Counted from the first letter of the stretch, positions 1 to 8,327 are shown. The stretch is 25,809 nucleotides of DNA from Phanerochaete sordida (GCA_019973155.2 BPQB01000166.1:1-25809); one strand, 5' to 3'. Numbers and translations: made by a program. The notes: generated by a model not told the origin, from the letters alone.

Positions 1-1057
1 GCAAACCGCCATCGTGCTTCTTCACGAAGAAAAATGATGCAGCTATGGGTGACTTTGACTCCTGGATATAGCCCTTCCGGCGTTCCTCCTTGATCCATTC
101 GTCGAATGACGAACGTTGTCTCTGGTCTAGTGGGTACACTTTCCCGATTGGGGGCAATTTAGCTCCCTCCTCAAGTTCGATAGCATGGTCCCAAGGCTTG
201 TGGGTAGGCATGCGCTCAGACTTTGTCTTGCTGAATACGTTTTCGAACTTGTGAACCCAATCCGGTACTTGAGATTTCCATTGCGAGGTGTCTACTGTGT
301 CGTCGTCGTCCTTATCCAGGACGTCAACAATGGCCTCGGCTTGTATACGGTCCTCTGGGCGATCTAAATCGACCCAGTTGATGTGGTGGACGCTGTCCTC
401 CTCGCCATAGTCGTCGAGGGAAGCGTCCCACGGTTGCTCGTCATAGAGCTCTACCAGCTCCTCGTCGATACCGATTTCGATGTCGAGGGCTTGGATTTTC
501 TCAGCCTTTCTAGAGACTTTGCATGATTCAGGGCATCTGGTGAACTGCCAATCGCCTTTTGCCCAGTCGATTTCTGGGTTATGTCTGTGTAGGAACTTAT
601 ACCCTAGGTACATATCTTTGTCATTCAGGTCGGTGACAAGTAGGTACTGGGCGTGTTTATGAGTTCCAATTTCGACGTAGGCTCGCAGGGCGTGTGTGAT
701 TCGACCTGCTTTATTTTCAGTTCCATCCGCATTTTTGACTTCATACGGATTTGCCAGTTTAATAGTGACCAGATTGTTAGTTTCGACGAATTTTTGGTTG
801 ATGAAACTCGTCGTGGCCCCTGAATCAACTAGGGCTGTAGCCTGCGCTTTCTTTCCATATACCCACAGAGTAACAGGGAGCTTAAAAGAAGAGTTTTTAT
901 TTGGAGAAACGTTTTGTACATTAAGCTCTGCTACTCTATCTGTGTCCAGCACAGACTCGGTAATGGGTATCTCTTGTTCGTCTACCTGTAGGACGCGGCA
1001 TTCCACTACAGGTCGCTGACAAAATCCACCTTGCGGGCGGACACCTTGCCGAACTTC
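1..1057 (-). CDS. Pol polyprotein, N-terminal part (aspartic protease and start of reverse transcriptase), partial
   Basis: The minus strand is open from 1057 to the window edge in the -1 frame relative to gag. No ATG lies near its beginning, so expression probably needs a -1 ribosomal frameshift out of gag; the two frames overlap over 1057-1009. The protease active site reads ALVDSGATTSFI (minus strand, around 840-805), the canonical D-S-G-A of retroviral-type aspartic proteases. About 200 residues on comes the linker LPPIGKVYPLDQRQR and then GYIQESKSPIAASFFFVKK, the first conserved block of a Gypsy reverse transcriptase. The catalytic YxDD block is beyond the window. No internal stop was found in this stretch, so the copy may be intact here. 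Confidence 0.88.
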
Positions 1058-2568
1058 TTATTCAGACGTTCACGCGCAGCTGCCAGTTCATCAGCTGGTT
1101 CCTGCGCTGGTGTCTCCTTGGAGGTTTTATTGTCCTCCTCGTCCCACTCGGTGATGCGTGCGGCGTTGATGACGACGTCCTCGTCGTCGCCGTTCTTGAG
1201 TTCCTCCTCCTCCTTCTCGAGTTGGGCCAGCCGGGCCTTGACTTGCTGAATGGAGTTCTTCTTGGCTGCCAGAGCCTGCTTGTTCTTTCCATTTCCTCCG
1301 GCGGGCTTGCCCGCCTTGCCGTTGTTGCTGCCGGTGCCGGATGTCGATGCCTTGTTGTCGTTCTTCTTGAGTTCGAAACAGTCGTTGAGGACATGCGTCT
1401 TGGCGCGGGCCGTCTTGCCGTTGCCGACGCAAATGGCGCAGGGCACTGTGACCGCAGGTTTCGCCTCCTGGGAGTTGGCCTGTTTACCCTTGCCTTTGCC
1501 CTTCTTCGTGTTCGCGTTGGCGGCATCGACTTCCATAGCGTTCGGATCTTTTGCAGATGCGTAACCGCTCGAGTTTCCTTTCGAGAAGATGTGATCCTGG
1601 GCCTTGTGCGGGTAGACCTCCTTGTACGCGACCAGTAGGTAGTCGACGTACTCGCTGGCGGTCTTAGGCCAGTTGGCTTTGCCCTTGCCGAGGATAAACA
1701 TCCGGAATGTCTCTTCCAATAAGCCGTGCAGCTTGTCGATCATGTACTTGTCGGAGAATGGCTTGTCGCTGTTGTCGAGGAGCACCTTGAACTGGACCGA
1801 GAAGGCAACGAGATCCTTCTGCGCGAGAGTTTTGTTGTCGAGCAACTTCTCGAGGTCCTTCGAGGCCGTTCCAGCAGAGTCGAGTTGACCGTAGGTACCT
1901 TCCAGAGCTTTCCAGAAGTCCGCAATCGAGCCCAAATCCTCGTCAGCCGCATTCTTCTTGAAGTACGACTGGAGGCGCTTGTTGGCAGGTTCTCTGACGA
2001 GCGAGAGGGCGTTGACGATGCGCTGGTTGTCCGTGACGATACCTTGCGACTTGTTCCATAATTCGACCAGGTTGCGCCAGTCGTCGAGTTTGATCGTGTT
2101 TTTCTCACCCGAGAACACCGGGGGTTGCGAGACCTTAGGCCTGAACGAGCCACCGCCAATTGATCCCACGTCTGCGGGCAGCCTATTCAGCTGTCGCTGG
2201 ACGTTAGTGACCGCGGCGCGAATATTGTCGATGTCGGTGACAATGCTTCCGACAGATACGCCCAGGTCGTCAACAACCTGGGGATCCGACATGTTCGCGT
2301 TGATCGTGTTGATAGCCTGGGCGATGTTGTCCATCCTCGGGTTGATCTCGTCAAGGAGAGCCTTGAAGAAATCGGTCACTCCAGTGAGTAGTGCGCTCGT
2401 GTTCTCGGTTATGCCCCTATAGATGGATTCTTGGATCCAAGTCTTGAGCTGACCATTCAGTTGGACACGTTCGTCCAGCTGAACTTCGTTCAGGGCATTG
2501 ATGAGGAAGGTGTGGTCGATCGTAGCCGACGGGTTGTTGAGTTGAATCTGGTCGACGGTGAAAACCAT
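1006..2568 (-). CDS. Gag polyprotein of the minus-strand Gypsy element
   Basis: This is a 520-aa ORF starting at ATG 2568. Gag forms the virus-like particle that packages element RNA in the cytoplasm. An N-terminal helical region (about residues 1-130) is followed by a retrotransposon-Gag-like capsid segment beginning near SQPPVFSGEKNTIKLDDW (about residues 145-340). Next comes a Lys/Gly-rich linker and a Cys/His cluster, CAICVGNGKTARAKTHVLNDC (C-x2-C...H...C), which resembles a zinc knuckle but with wider spacing than CX2CX4HX4C. A charged coiled-coil-like tail with ARLAQLEKEEEELKNG closes the protein. The TAG stop at 1008-1006 lies inside the overlap with pol. No frameshift or internal stop was seen. 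Confidence 0.88.
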   Translation of the reverse strand: MVFTVDQIQLNNPSATIDHTFLINALNEVQLDERVQLNGQLKTWIQESIYRGITENTSALLTGVTDFFKALLDEINPRMDNIAQAINTINANMSDPQVVDDLGVSVGSIVTDIDNIRAAVTNVQRQLNRLPADVGSIGGGSFRPKVSQPPVFSGEKNTIKLDDWRNLVELWNKSQGIVTDNQRIVNALSLVREPANKRLQSYFKKNAADEDLGSIADFWKALEGTYGQLDSAGTASKDLEKLLDNKTLAQKDLVAFSVQFKVLLDNSDKPFSDKYMIDKLHGLLEETFRMFILGKGKANWPKTASEYVDYLLVAYKEVYPHKAQDHIFSKGNSSGYASAKDPNAMEVDAANANTKKGKGKGKQANSQEAKPAVTVPCAICVGNGKTARAKTHVLNDCFELKKNDNKASTSGTGSNNGKAGKPAGGNGKNKQALAAKKNSIQQVKARLAQLEKEEEELKNGDDEDVVINAARITEWDEEDNKTSKETPAQEPADELAAARERLNKKFGKVSARKVDFVSDL

Positions 2569-2719
2569 GATTTCTGTAGTAGCGACTTAGTTAGCACGGT
2601 CTTATCTCCTTTTACTTATGCAGTAATAAGGGTAAGGAAACTCTTAATGTTTGTGTTCACACAGCGTCATGCATGCAAGTTCGAGTCAAGGGCAGGATAA
2701 TATTTGTGCAGGGGGTAGT

Positions 2720-3505
2720 CTAGCAGCATTCTTTGAAGCGCCAGGGGAAAGCGTCAAGAGCGACGGCTATCTCCATGATGCGCTCCTTGAAGTGTACAAA
2801 CGATACATGTTTAATACGATTCAAGTCTGCTTTGACCCAGCGAAACTGCTTCCCCTCTAGCAACACCTGTCCCTTGTTTCCCTCGAAGAAGTCGTAGCAC
2901 TCCTCGAACTCCTTGATCATGTTAGAGATCCGACCCTCGAGCGCCTGGTTGTGTTGACCGATGAGGAAAAGGTTCTCCCCCAACGGACGCAGGCGAGTCT
3001 CGACAGCCTTGAAGAGTTTGAAGAGCTCGGCGGTCCGCTTGAGTCGCCATTCCTTCTGCATGCGTAGCCCCTCGGGCACCTTGCCAAGCGTGCTGCTCGG
3101 GTCGCCGTACTGCTCCTCGATCTCCTTGTTGGAGAGAACGGGGGCAGGACCGATGCGGCTGAGCAGGGACGGACCGGGTTCAGAGATCCGGTCAGCCAGG
3201 CGCTTCTGCAGCGCCAGCTCCTGCATGAGCCGTGAGGCCTCCTCGAGTGCCCAGAGGCGCTCTTGGAACTCCTCGTTGATGCGGTCCTGCTCCTCGCGTG
3301 GGAGCGGAGTGGTGACGACAGGGCGTTGGGCGCGCTTGAGCAAGTACTTCTCGCGCTGCTTGGAGCGAGCGCGCTCGTCGAGCTTCCCCTTGACCTCGTT
3401 GTAGATCTTCTCGTTGGTCTCGGCAGAGACCGAGAGGCGTTTGGCGAGGTCGTAGGGCTTGGAGGCGTCGCGAGCGAAGTAGGTGGACTTGGTGAAGCGG
3501 GGCAT
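2720..3505 (-). CDS. Extra ORF upstream of gag in the minus-strand Gypsy element, unknown function
   Basis: This is a 261-aa ORF from ATG 3505 (beginning MPRFTKSTYFARDASKPYD) to a TAA/TAG/TGA stop at 2720, 151 bp before the gag ATG. The frame is open upstream to 3679 without a better ATG, so 3505 was chosen because protein-like composition begins there. I recognise no domain. The protein is rich in charged residues (KLDERARSKQREKYLLKRAQ) with a probable coiled coil at EFQERLWALEEASRLMQELA, and ends in a compact aromatic segment with VHFKERIMEIAVALDAFPW. No signal peptide or membrane segment is visible. Its place between the leader and gag suggests it belongs to the element, though a captured host exon is possible. 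Confidence 0.6.
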   Translation of the reverse strand: MPRFTKSTYFARDASKPYDLAKRLSVSAETNEKIYNEVKGKLDERARSKQREKYLLKRAQRPVVTTPLPREEQDRINEEFQERLWALEEASRLMQELALQKRLADRISEPGPSLLSRIGPAPVLSNKEIEEQYGDPSSTLGKVPEGLRMQKEWRLKRTAELFKLFKAVETRLRPLGENLFLIGQHNQALEGRISNMIKEFEECYDFFEGNKGQVLLEGKQFRWVKADLNRIKHVSFVHFKERIMEIAVALDAFPWRFKECC

Positions 3506-4145
3506 GACGTGTGTCTGTGTGAACAAAACAAAAAGCGGCGTTAGCCGGCGCTCCTTATTCAGGAACGACTTAGGGAAATGTTCAGAACGTGGAGGGTTAC
3601 CAGCCCTCCTCTTGCTGCGGTTCGATCCTCGATGTGCACGGGGTAGAGTCGGTACGGCGTGCCATTTCTCTCTGCACACGCGCGATGGCAGTCTGGAAAG
3701 GGGGGTACTCGGTCACGGTTCCAGCCGTGCCGCAAACTTTGTTGCCACGCCATTCGGCGCAGCCCCACACGCACTCGGGGTTTAGTGTTTTACCGCTTAG
3801 CCCGAAGGCCCCCCAAGTATAGCGCATGGTCCGCTTTTACGCCACGGAAGAGGCAACAAGATTTCCATGCCGGTCTACGCCAACCCGACTGAGGGATTGG
3901 CCTCAGAAGGTGGATCTCAAGATGTCGAAACGACTTATGCAGCCGTCCGACATAGTCCCCAGAACCCAATAATGCCCCCGAACTCGAAACCAAGCCGTAC
4001 CCGCCGAGGGGCAGAGCCTGGCGCCGACAAGGGTTGGTGGTCCCCGCCGACTTGCGCAACACAGCATACGCTCCCCTTATTCAGGAGTAGCGCTGCCAGC
4101 TGGTTGGCCATTTGGTGCCCCAACTAACTTATGCAGCTAGTGGGG
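3506..4145 (-). other. Leader / non-coding region of the minus-strand Gypsy element
   Basis: About 640 bp between the candidate LTR and the extra ORF hold only short open frames that overlap one another on both strands. I see no conserved coding content. The stretch contains four copies of a CTTAT(G/T)CAG motif, at 3553-3564, 3933-3942, 4075-4086 and 4127-4136. No clear primer-binding site (TGG plus a tRNA 3' end complement) was found next to the inferred LTR end, so a self-priming mechanism, or a wrong LTR boundary, is possible. Confidence 0.45.
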
Positions 4146-4166
4146 TGTGCACATACGAGGTCGAAC

Positions 4167-4315
4167 CTGCAAGGCAAGAAATAAGTAGAAAAATGCTGCC
4201 GTCGCTGCTGGCAACAGCGACGAGCAGGCTGCACACGACGCCAAAGCCCTTAAGGCCGGCGCCGAGGCGATTTGGATAGCATCATCAATATGTCAAAGAT
4301 CACCCCGCTACTTAC
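4167..4315 (-). other. Candidate intron in the LTR/leader of the minus-strand element
   Basis: On the minus strand a perfect donor CAG|GTAAGT (4315) is followed 149 nt later by a pyrimidine-rich acceptor CTTATTTCTTGCCTTGCAG (ending 4167). The length is two to three times that of other introns in the window. If genomic element RNA were always spliced, the intron would be lost at reverse transcription, so its presence means it is used only in a subset of RNAs, lies upstream of or within a non-templated part, or is chance. Confidence 0.3.
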
Positions 4316-4420
4316 CTGTAGTAGCTGGTGGGGTGGGCTTGACTGCAAGTGTGTGACGAGTAGTGCAAGTGGAAGACGAAGAGATTGATGATGCTGGGGA
4401 CTTAAGCCCAGCTCAGGCAG

Positions 4421-4430
4421 GTATATATAC
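4421..4430 (-). promoter_or_regulatory. TATA box of the minus-strand element LTR
   Basis: GTATATATAC is a perfect palindrome, so it could work on either strand. On the minus strand it is followed about 30 bp on by GGGCTTAAGTCCCCAGC, a plausible start of R, and by the element's ORFs. On the plus strand it points toward the JmjC gene but is 414 bp from that ATG. Confidence 0.5.
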
Positions 4431-4589
4431 ATGAAGGGGGGGACCCCTGGTACTACCCGGGACCTCTAGCACTGTGGGCTGACGCGCGCTGACGCGTCCT
4501 ACCTCGGGCCGCTGACTACTCCATGATGATGAAGACGCTCAGCAATCGGTGTGTCCTCGCCGAGTGATGAGTCGTCCGGACCGCTTACA

Positions 4590-4843
4590 CTATACTACTT
4601 ACACAGCTAAGGTTCCAGACCTTCCTATCTAATCTACCCTGGTCCGATGCCACTATCTAATCCAGATAAGATAACAGAACGATAAGATAATGTCCATCTG
4701 AGCGTTCCCAGCACATGACCGTCACGTGACCGTGTTGCGTGTGCGTGTGTGCGTCTATCCCAATCCTGCTCCCTAGCCCTAACCCCATGTAGGGCGCTTG
4801 AAGGAATAAAACCGTAGGGAATTAGAAAACTGTGACACGTGCT
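4590..4843 (+). promoter_or_regulatory. JmjC gene promoter region with a cluster of GATA motifs
   Basis: Six GATA/TATC cores lie within 64 bp: TATC at 4626 and 4654, and GATA at 4665, 4670, 4681 and 4686, the last four as two AGATAAGATAA-type pairs. Fungal GATA factors (nitrogen and light regulators) bind HGATAR sites in pairs. A CACGTG E-box sits in TCACGTGACC near 4732. GGAATAAAACC at about 4802 is TATA-like and 42 bp before the ATG. The inferred edge of the minus-strand Gypsy LTR abuts this region, so the promoter may have been shortened or supplemented by that element. Confidence 0.5.
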
Positions 4844-7790
4844 ATGTCTGAACAGGCTCGCGGTATCAAGAGGAAGGCCGAGGAGGATGGAGGAAGCCGT
4901 TCGGGCTTCAGCGGCTTCAAAGAGGCATTATTGGATGAACCATGTAAGAGCAATCCGCCCGTGGGTCCGGAACGCGAGGCTGACTTTCGCGTCGCAGACC
5001 TGCACGCCGCCCGTCAATATGGATGTTTCTGTGGCGTTCTGGTTCCTTCGAAGATCAAACGGGACAACGACGTCTGGGACTTGCTTCCGCAGGGTCTTCT
5101 GGCGAGGAAGATTCCTGCAAAGAGCCACAAGAGGAAGCTGAAACCCGCTACGCCCGTCGAGCCTAGCAGTACGCGCCTTCTGTACTTCGCGATGTTCTTC
5201 GCGCAGGAGGCCATCCCGCCCGGCATCGTGTCGGTCGGTTTCCCCGGGGACCTATGGGTCACCGACAGGACGGTGCAGGTCTTTGGACAGCAAGGATGGA
5301 TAGACTGGGGGCCCGACTCGGCACCGAACGGCGGGTTCGAGCACCCTTTCGTGTCCGGCACGCTCGGGTGGAAGGCAAACGAACACCGACTCGGTTACGC
5401 AGGGCAGAAAGCGTCTTCTGATATCTGGGAAGAGACATGGGCGCGCGACGTCACCCTTGCGCATGTTCAGACAGGCTTCCAGCGCCGCATTCCCTCTCAT
5501 GCCATTGCGGCCGCTGTCTCCCGTGTGCGCGAATTGTGCACCGTTACGGACGTCGTCACAGGCCAGCAGATCCTGGTCAGATGGAAGGACATGACTCAAG
5601 AAGCCCTTGCCGCCCTCCTATTCCCACTCCACGACCCATCGCTCTCCGAGGTTGCGACTTGCAGCCCTCAGCAGCCCCATGCATCACAGCCTGGGACATC
5701 CTCCCTTTCTACCGCGCCCGGCGACTCTACGTCGGCGTTGACGCAGTCGGCCGTGACTGCGCCCACCGCGCCCCCCGCGCCCGGCGACTCTACATCGGCG
5801 TTGACGCAGTCGGCCGTGACTGCGCCCACCGCGCCCCCCGCGCCCGGCGACTCTACGTCGGCGTTGACGCAGTCGGCCGTGACTGCGCCCACCACGCCGC
5901 CATCTCCTCTACTCCAACAGTCCGAGTCCGTGTCCGCGGCTAGGCCGTTTGCTGCGGCGGTGGCGCCTGGTCACAGTCGCTCGTTGAGCGAGAAATCAGC
6001 GCTCAGCGAACTTCCACCAGGATCCGACGAGAACGTATACCCCAGCGACCTTCCGCCTGGCTTCAATGTGGAGATGCTGAAGGGCCTGCCAGCTACGGCC
6101 TTTCTACGATTCACCACGGGGCAGACAGAGATCCTTCCGCCATTCATGCACGACCCAGAGGTGCGATCCACGATTTCGCCATCGTTGCCGACCCTGAGAC
6201 GCTGACTCCCTGTTTTACAGGATGCTGACGGACGCATGGCTCGCGAAATGGGGAAGGGCCAGGATGGCTATCGGCCGCTGCCGGAGAGTAACCACGAGGT
6301 CCACTTACGTTCGTCGGATGCGCCATTCGTGAAGCTCAGACGCGAACAGTTCAGGGACAAGGGCAGCTCAGACATCGAAATCGCGGCTGACGTCATGAAA
6401 CATCTTCAAGTTGGGCAGGTGGTTGTCATGGATGGCTGTGATTATCCCGACCTTCCTTGGGGCCTCAGGACGTTCGCAGATCTTTCTGGCGGTGACACGA
6501 GAGACGGCGAATATTCTCTCCAGGGCGAGATTGAATGGCAGTGTACGTCATTCCAGATGCTCAATGAGGCGAAGCCCATCACTGACATACGGTTTAACAG
6601 CGGCTGCATTGCGAATTTTATCCCGTGCGGACCTGCGCAACGAGTTCACTGTGGTGGGGACCTGGCTCGATTTCACCCGGGTCGCAAGCCCCCGCCTGCT
6701 GGGCGATGTACCCGAAGGAGGGGACACCTCCTTCGAGGCCCCGGTGAATCTTCTCGACCTGGCCACCTCCATGGATACCACAGCTAGCGCACCGTTCCTG
6801 AGGTAGGTTGTCTTGCACTTCTCACCGACCGCGAGCTGATGTTTTATCAGGCGGCTCCGCGACGACGTCAAGGCGGACGACATGCTCTCACGCAGACTGC
6901 GTCACGCAGACACGTTTCACGTGGACAAGAAGAAGAGCAAAGGCTGGGTGCTAGTCTCGGGCGCGGGATATCAGTCGTACACGCACGTCGACGGCTCGGG
7001 AGAGTGCACATTCTTCATGCTGACCCACGGCCGCAAATGGTGGGCAGTGCTGAAAATGAAGAGAGGATGCAACAATCCCAAGAAGGTCCAGAAGGCTCGG
7101 CAAAAGATGAAGGAGGAGTTCGAGCACTATCTGCGCATCGCCAAGGTCTCCAACGACTACAATGAAGTGCCCGTGGAAATCCCCGGCCTAGCGACGATCC
7201 ACTCCGTCTTGCTGGAGCCAGGAATGCTCTTGTAGGTGTTTCCTTGGCCTCTGATCATTTAATAGCGGAGGGCTGACCTAGTGATACCTAGGATTCAACC
7301 ACCGGGCGTATTCCATGCAGTGTACACGCCCGTGCCCTCGATCGGAATTGGCGGGCACTTCTTCACCCAAGACACGCTGCACCTCACCCTTCAATGCCGG
7401 CTGGTGATCCAACGCTCGCGCGGGCAGGGGACCAACGCATTCCACCCAGACGCTAACCGGAGCTTGGCACGGATCCTCCTTGCGCTAATAGAACGCGGAG
7501 ACACAAAAAGTGCGTCTTCTCTCGGCTTTTCTTCGCCGTGTTTCCGCGTCTGAGGCCCGGACCGCTCAGTGAACCAGCGCGGCTTCATCTCCCTAGCGCG
7601 GATGCTCAAGCAGCGCAAAACCCACTTTTCCGTGGTCGACTTTGTCAAGGACCTGACCACAGACGACGACCTGACGTACGACGACACGGAGTTCGAGATA
7701 GATCTCGCATGTGACCTGATCGACATGATTCTGGCTCACAACAGTCTCGAGTGGGAAGACTTGAAGCTGAATGCCAAGGCCCCATTGTGA
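4844..7790 (+). CDS. JmjC-domain protein, 3' end cut off by a retrotransposon
   Basis: Exons inferred from frame and splice consensus: 4844-6160, 6221-6542, 6601-6802, 6851-7231, 7292-7509 and 7570-7790, with introns of 60, 58, 48, 60 and 60 nt. The open product is 886 aa, ending at a TGA supplied by the LTR; the pre-insertion protein was about 952 aa. JmjC proteins are Fe(II)/2-oxoglutarate dioxygenases, in fungi often histone demethylases or relatives. The C-terminal half shows the cupin signature: YTHVDGSGECTFF supplies H659 and D661, HGRKWWAV a likely 2-oxoglutarate Lys, and PPGVFHAVYTP the third ligand H749. The N-terminal half has a Lys/Arg-rich start (GIKRKAEEDGG), a conserved-looking region of about 230 residues I cannot name, and a Ser/Thr/Ala/Pro tandem repeat. 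Start ATG 4844 is the first in frame. Catalysis could survive the truncation; demethylase activity itself is not shown. Confidence 0.88.
5714..5902 (+). repeat. 63-bp coding tandem repeat (three copies)
   Basis: Three copies of a 63-bp unit start at 5714, 5777 and 5840 and encode APGDSTSALTQSAVTAPTAP-type 21-residue blocks. The copies are nearly identical at DNA level except for the end of the third. They lie in the low-complexity linker between the N-terminal region and the JmjC domain, so copy number can change without breaking the frame. Confidence 0.95.
7781..7785 (+). repeat. Target site duplication, left copy (CCCAT)
   Basis: CCCAT directly precedes the 5' LTR and recurs at 18950-18954 directly after the 3' LTR. 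Five base pairs is the usual duplication length for Ty3/Gypsy integrases. Confidence 0.95.
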
Positions 7791-7948
7791 CGGGTCACTG
7801 TGTCTCTCCGCGACGAACGATGAGTCTCGCTCGCGCGGGCTCCGGCATTCGGTAAGTATAGTCCTCATTTTCCTCTTTTGTCGAATCCAGTCTAGCTAGC
7901 CTCACGTGCGTGCGCGTTCGGCAATCGCCCTGTATGTACGACCGCGTG

Positions 7949-7970
7949 GCGCGACCTTTATAAGTCGCGC
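7949..7970 (+). promoter_or_regulatory. LTR TATA box set in the loop of an inverted repeat
   Basis: TTTATAAG sits in the 8-nt spacer between perfect 7-bp arms GCGCGAC and GTCGCGC. This is the best candidate for the element's core promoter. A second AT-rich stretch, TTTATAATC, lies about 20 bp downstream (near 7980). The same structure recurs in the 3' LTR at 18621-18642. Confidence 0.7.
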
Positions 7971-8098
7971 TGCCGCATGTTTATAATCTATCTTCCTTTG
8001 TTGCGTTCTTCACTGTCCGAGCCTAAGAGGCGTCGGGCACGGTGAATCGCGCGACCGTAGCCTCTTCGAGAGGTCACTCTACTGACTACTGCCTTATT

Positions 8099-8176
8099 CT
8101 CGTCGGGCTAACGGACCCCGACGAGCGAACCGGTTTCAACGCCACTCGACAAAGGAAGCGCCGAAGCTTCCTTTGT
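8099..8176 (+). other. Paired perfect hairpins in R-U5
   Basis: CTCGTCGGG (8099-8107) pairs with CCCGACGAG (8117-8125) around a 9-nt loop. ACAAAGGAAGC (8149-8159) pairs with GCTTCCTTTGT (8166-8176) around the loop GCCGAA. Both lie downstream of the TATA box and so in the transcribed leader; the one base that differs between the LTRs (8138) falls between them. Likely roles are RNA packaging, dimerisation or control of reverse transcription, but this is inference. Confidence 0.75.
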
Positions 8177-8281
8177 GCTCGTCCTTTGTTCGCCTTCCAC
8201 CTCTGTTCCTTGCTCTAACTCGCTAGCTCCCTCGTCGTCGACTCTCCCAGAGTGACGCCTCCCTCGCGAGCGTCACAAAGG

Positions 8282-8299
8282 TGGACGCACTGGGAACGA
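8282..8299 (+). other. Candidate primer-binding site
   Basis: TGGACGCACTGGGAACGA begins 4 nt after the LTR end and has the TGG expected opposite a tRNA CCA end. I could not assign the tRNA by eye. Confidence 0.55.
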
Positions 8300-8327
8300 C
8301 GACACGCTAGCCGGTTGGAACCGTAGC

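Larger units (their letters stand above)
1..4589 (-). mobile_element. Ty3/Gypsy LTR retrotransposon, 5' part (truncated by window edge)
   Basis: In minus-strand order this shows a candidate LTR (about 4589-4146), a leader, an extra ORF (3505-2720), gag (2568-1006) and the start of pol (1057-1) with an aspartic protease and the first part of reverse transcriptase. Protease lying before RT, and the SKSPIAASFFFVKKHDGG motif at the RT start, are typical of fungal Ty3/Gypsy elements. RNase H, integrase and the second LTR must lie left of the window, so the target duplication and insertion age cannot be judged. It is a different lineage from the plus-strand element at 7786-18949: the gag proteins share no obvious sequence and the gag-pol arrangement differs. 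The right boundary at 4589 is inferred from a TG...CA-type end only. Confidence 0.85.
4146..4589 (-). repeat. Candidate 5' LTR of the minus-strand Gypsy element
   Basis: Read on the minus strand, the segment begins TGTAAGCGGTCCGG at 4589 and could end ...GTGCACA at 4146, giving TGT...ACA ends and a length of about 444 bp. It contains a TATA box (4430-4421) about 160 bp from the start, as expected for U3, followed by a possible R-U5. The partner LTR is outside the window, so identity cannot be tested and both ends are inferred. A second TGTAAG lies at about 4605 on the minus strand and is an alternative start. A perfect 12-bp inverted repeat (4278-4289 and 4384-4395) lies inside. Confidence 0.4.
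7786..8277 (+). repeat. 5' LTR of the chromovirus
   Basis: 492 bp, TGTGACGGG...GCGTCACA, with short inverted ends (TGTGACG/CGTCACA). It contains a TATA box within an inverted repeat (7949-7970) and two perfect hairpins downstream (8099-8125 and 8149-8176). Its first bases also supply the TGA that now ends the JmjC reading frame. Confidence 0.98.

Noticed and set aside
1062..1526. Minus-strand frames overlapping gag (also 1127-1432)
   Set aside because: Shadow frames of gag rich in Arg; the 1127 frame is in the pol phase but is separated from pol by several stops.
3597..3827. 76-codon minus-strand ORF in the leader of the Gypsy element
   Set aside because: Composition is protein-like, but it overlaps several other short frames, lacks a recognisable domain and has no further support.
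4140..4180. GGTCGAACCTGC as part of a tRNA gene (B box)
   Set aside because: No cloverleaf could be folded around it and no A box lies at the right distance.
4778..4795. CCCTAGCCCTAACCCC, resembling interstitial telomere repeat
   Set aside because: Only about two and a half degenerate units and no nearby subtelomeric features; likely chance.
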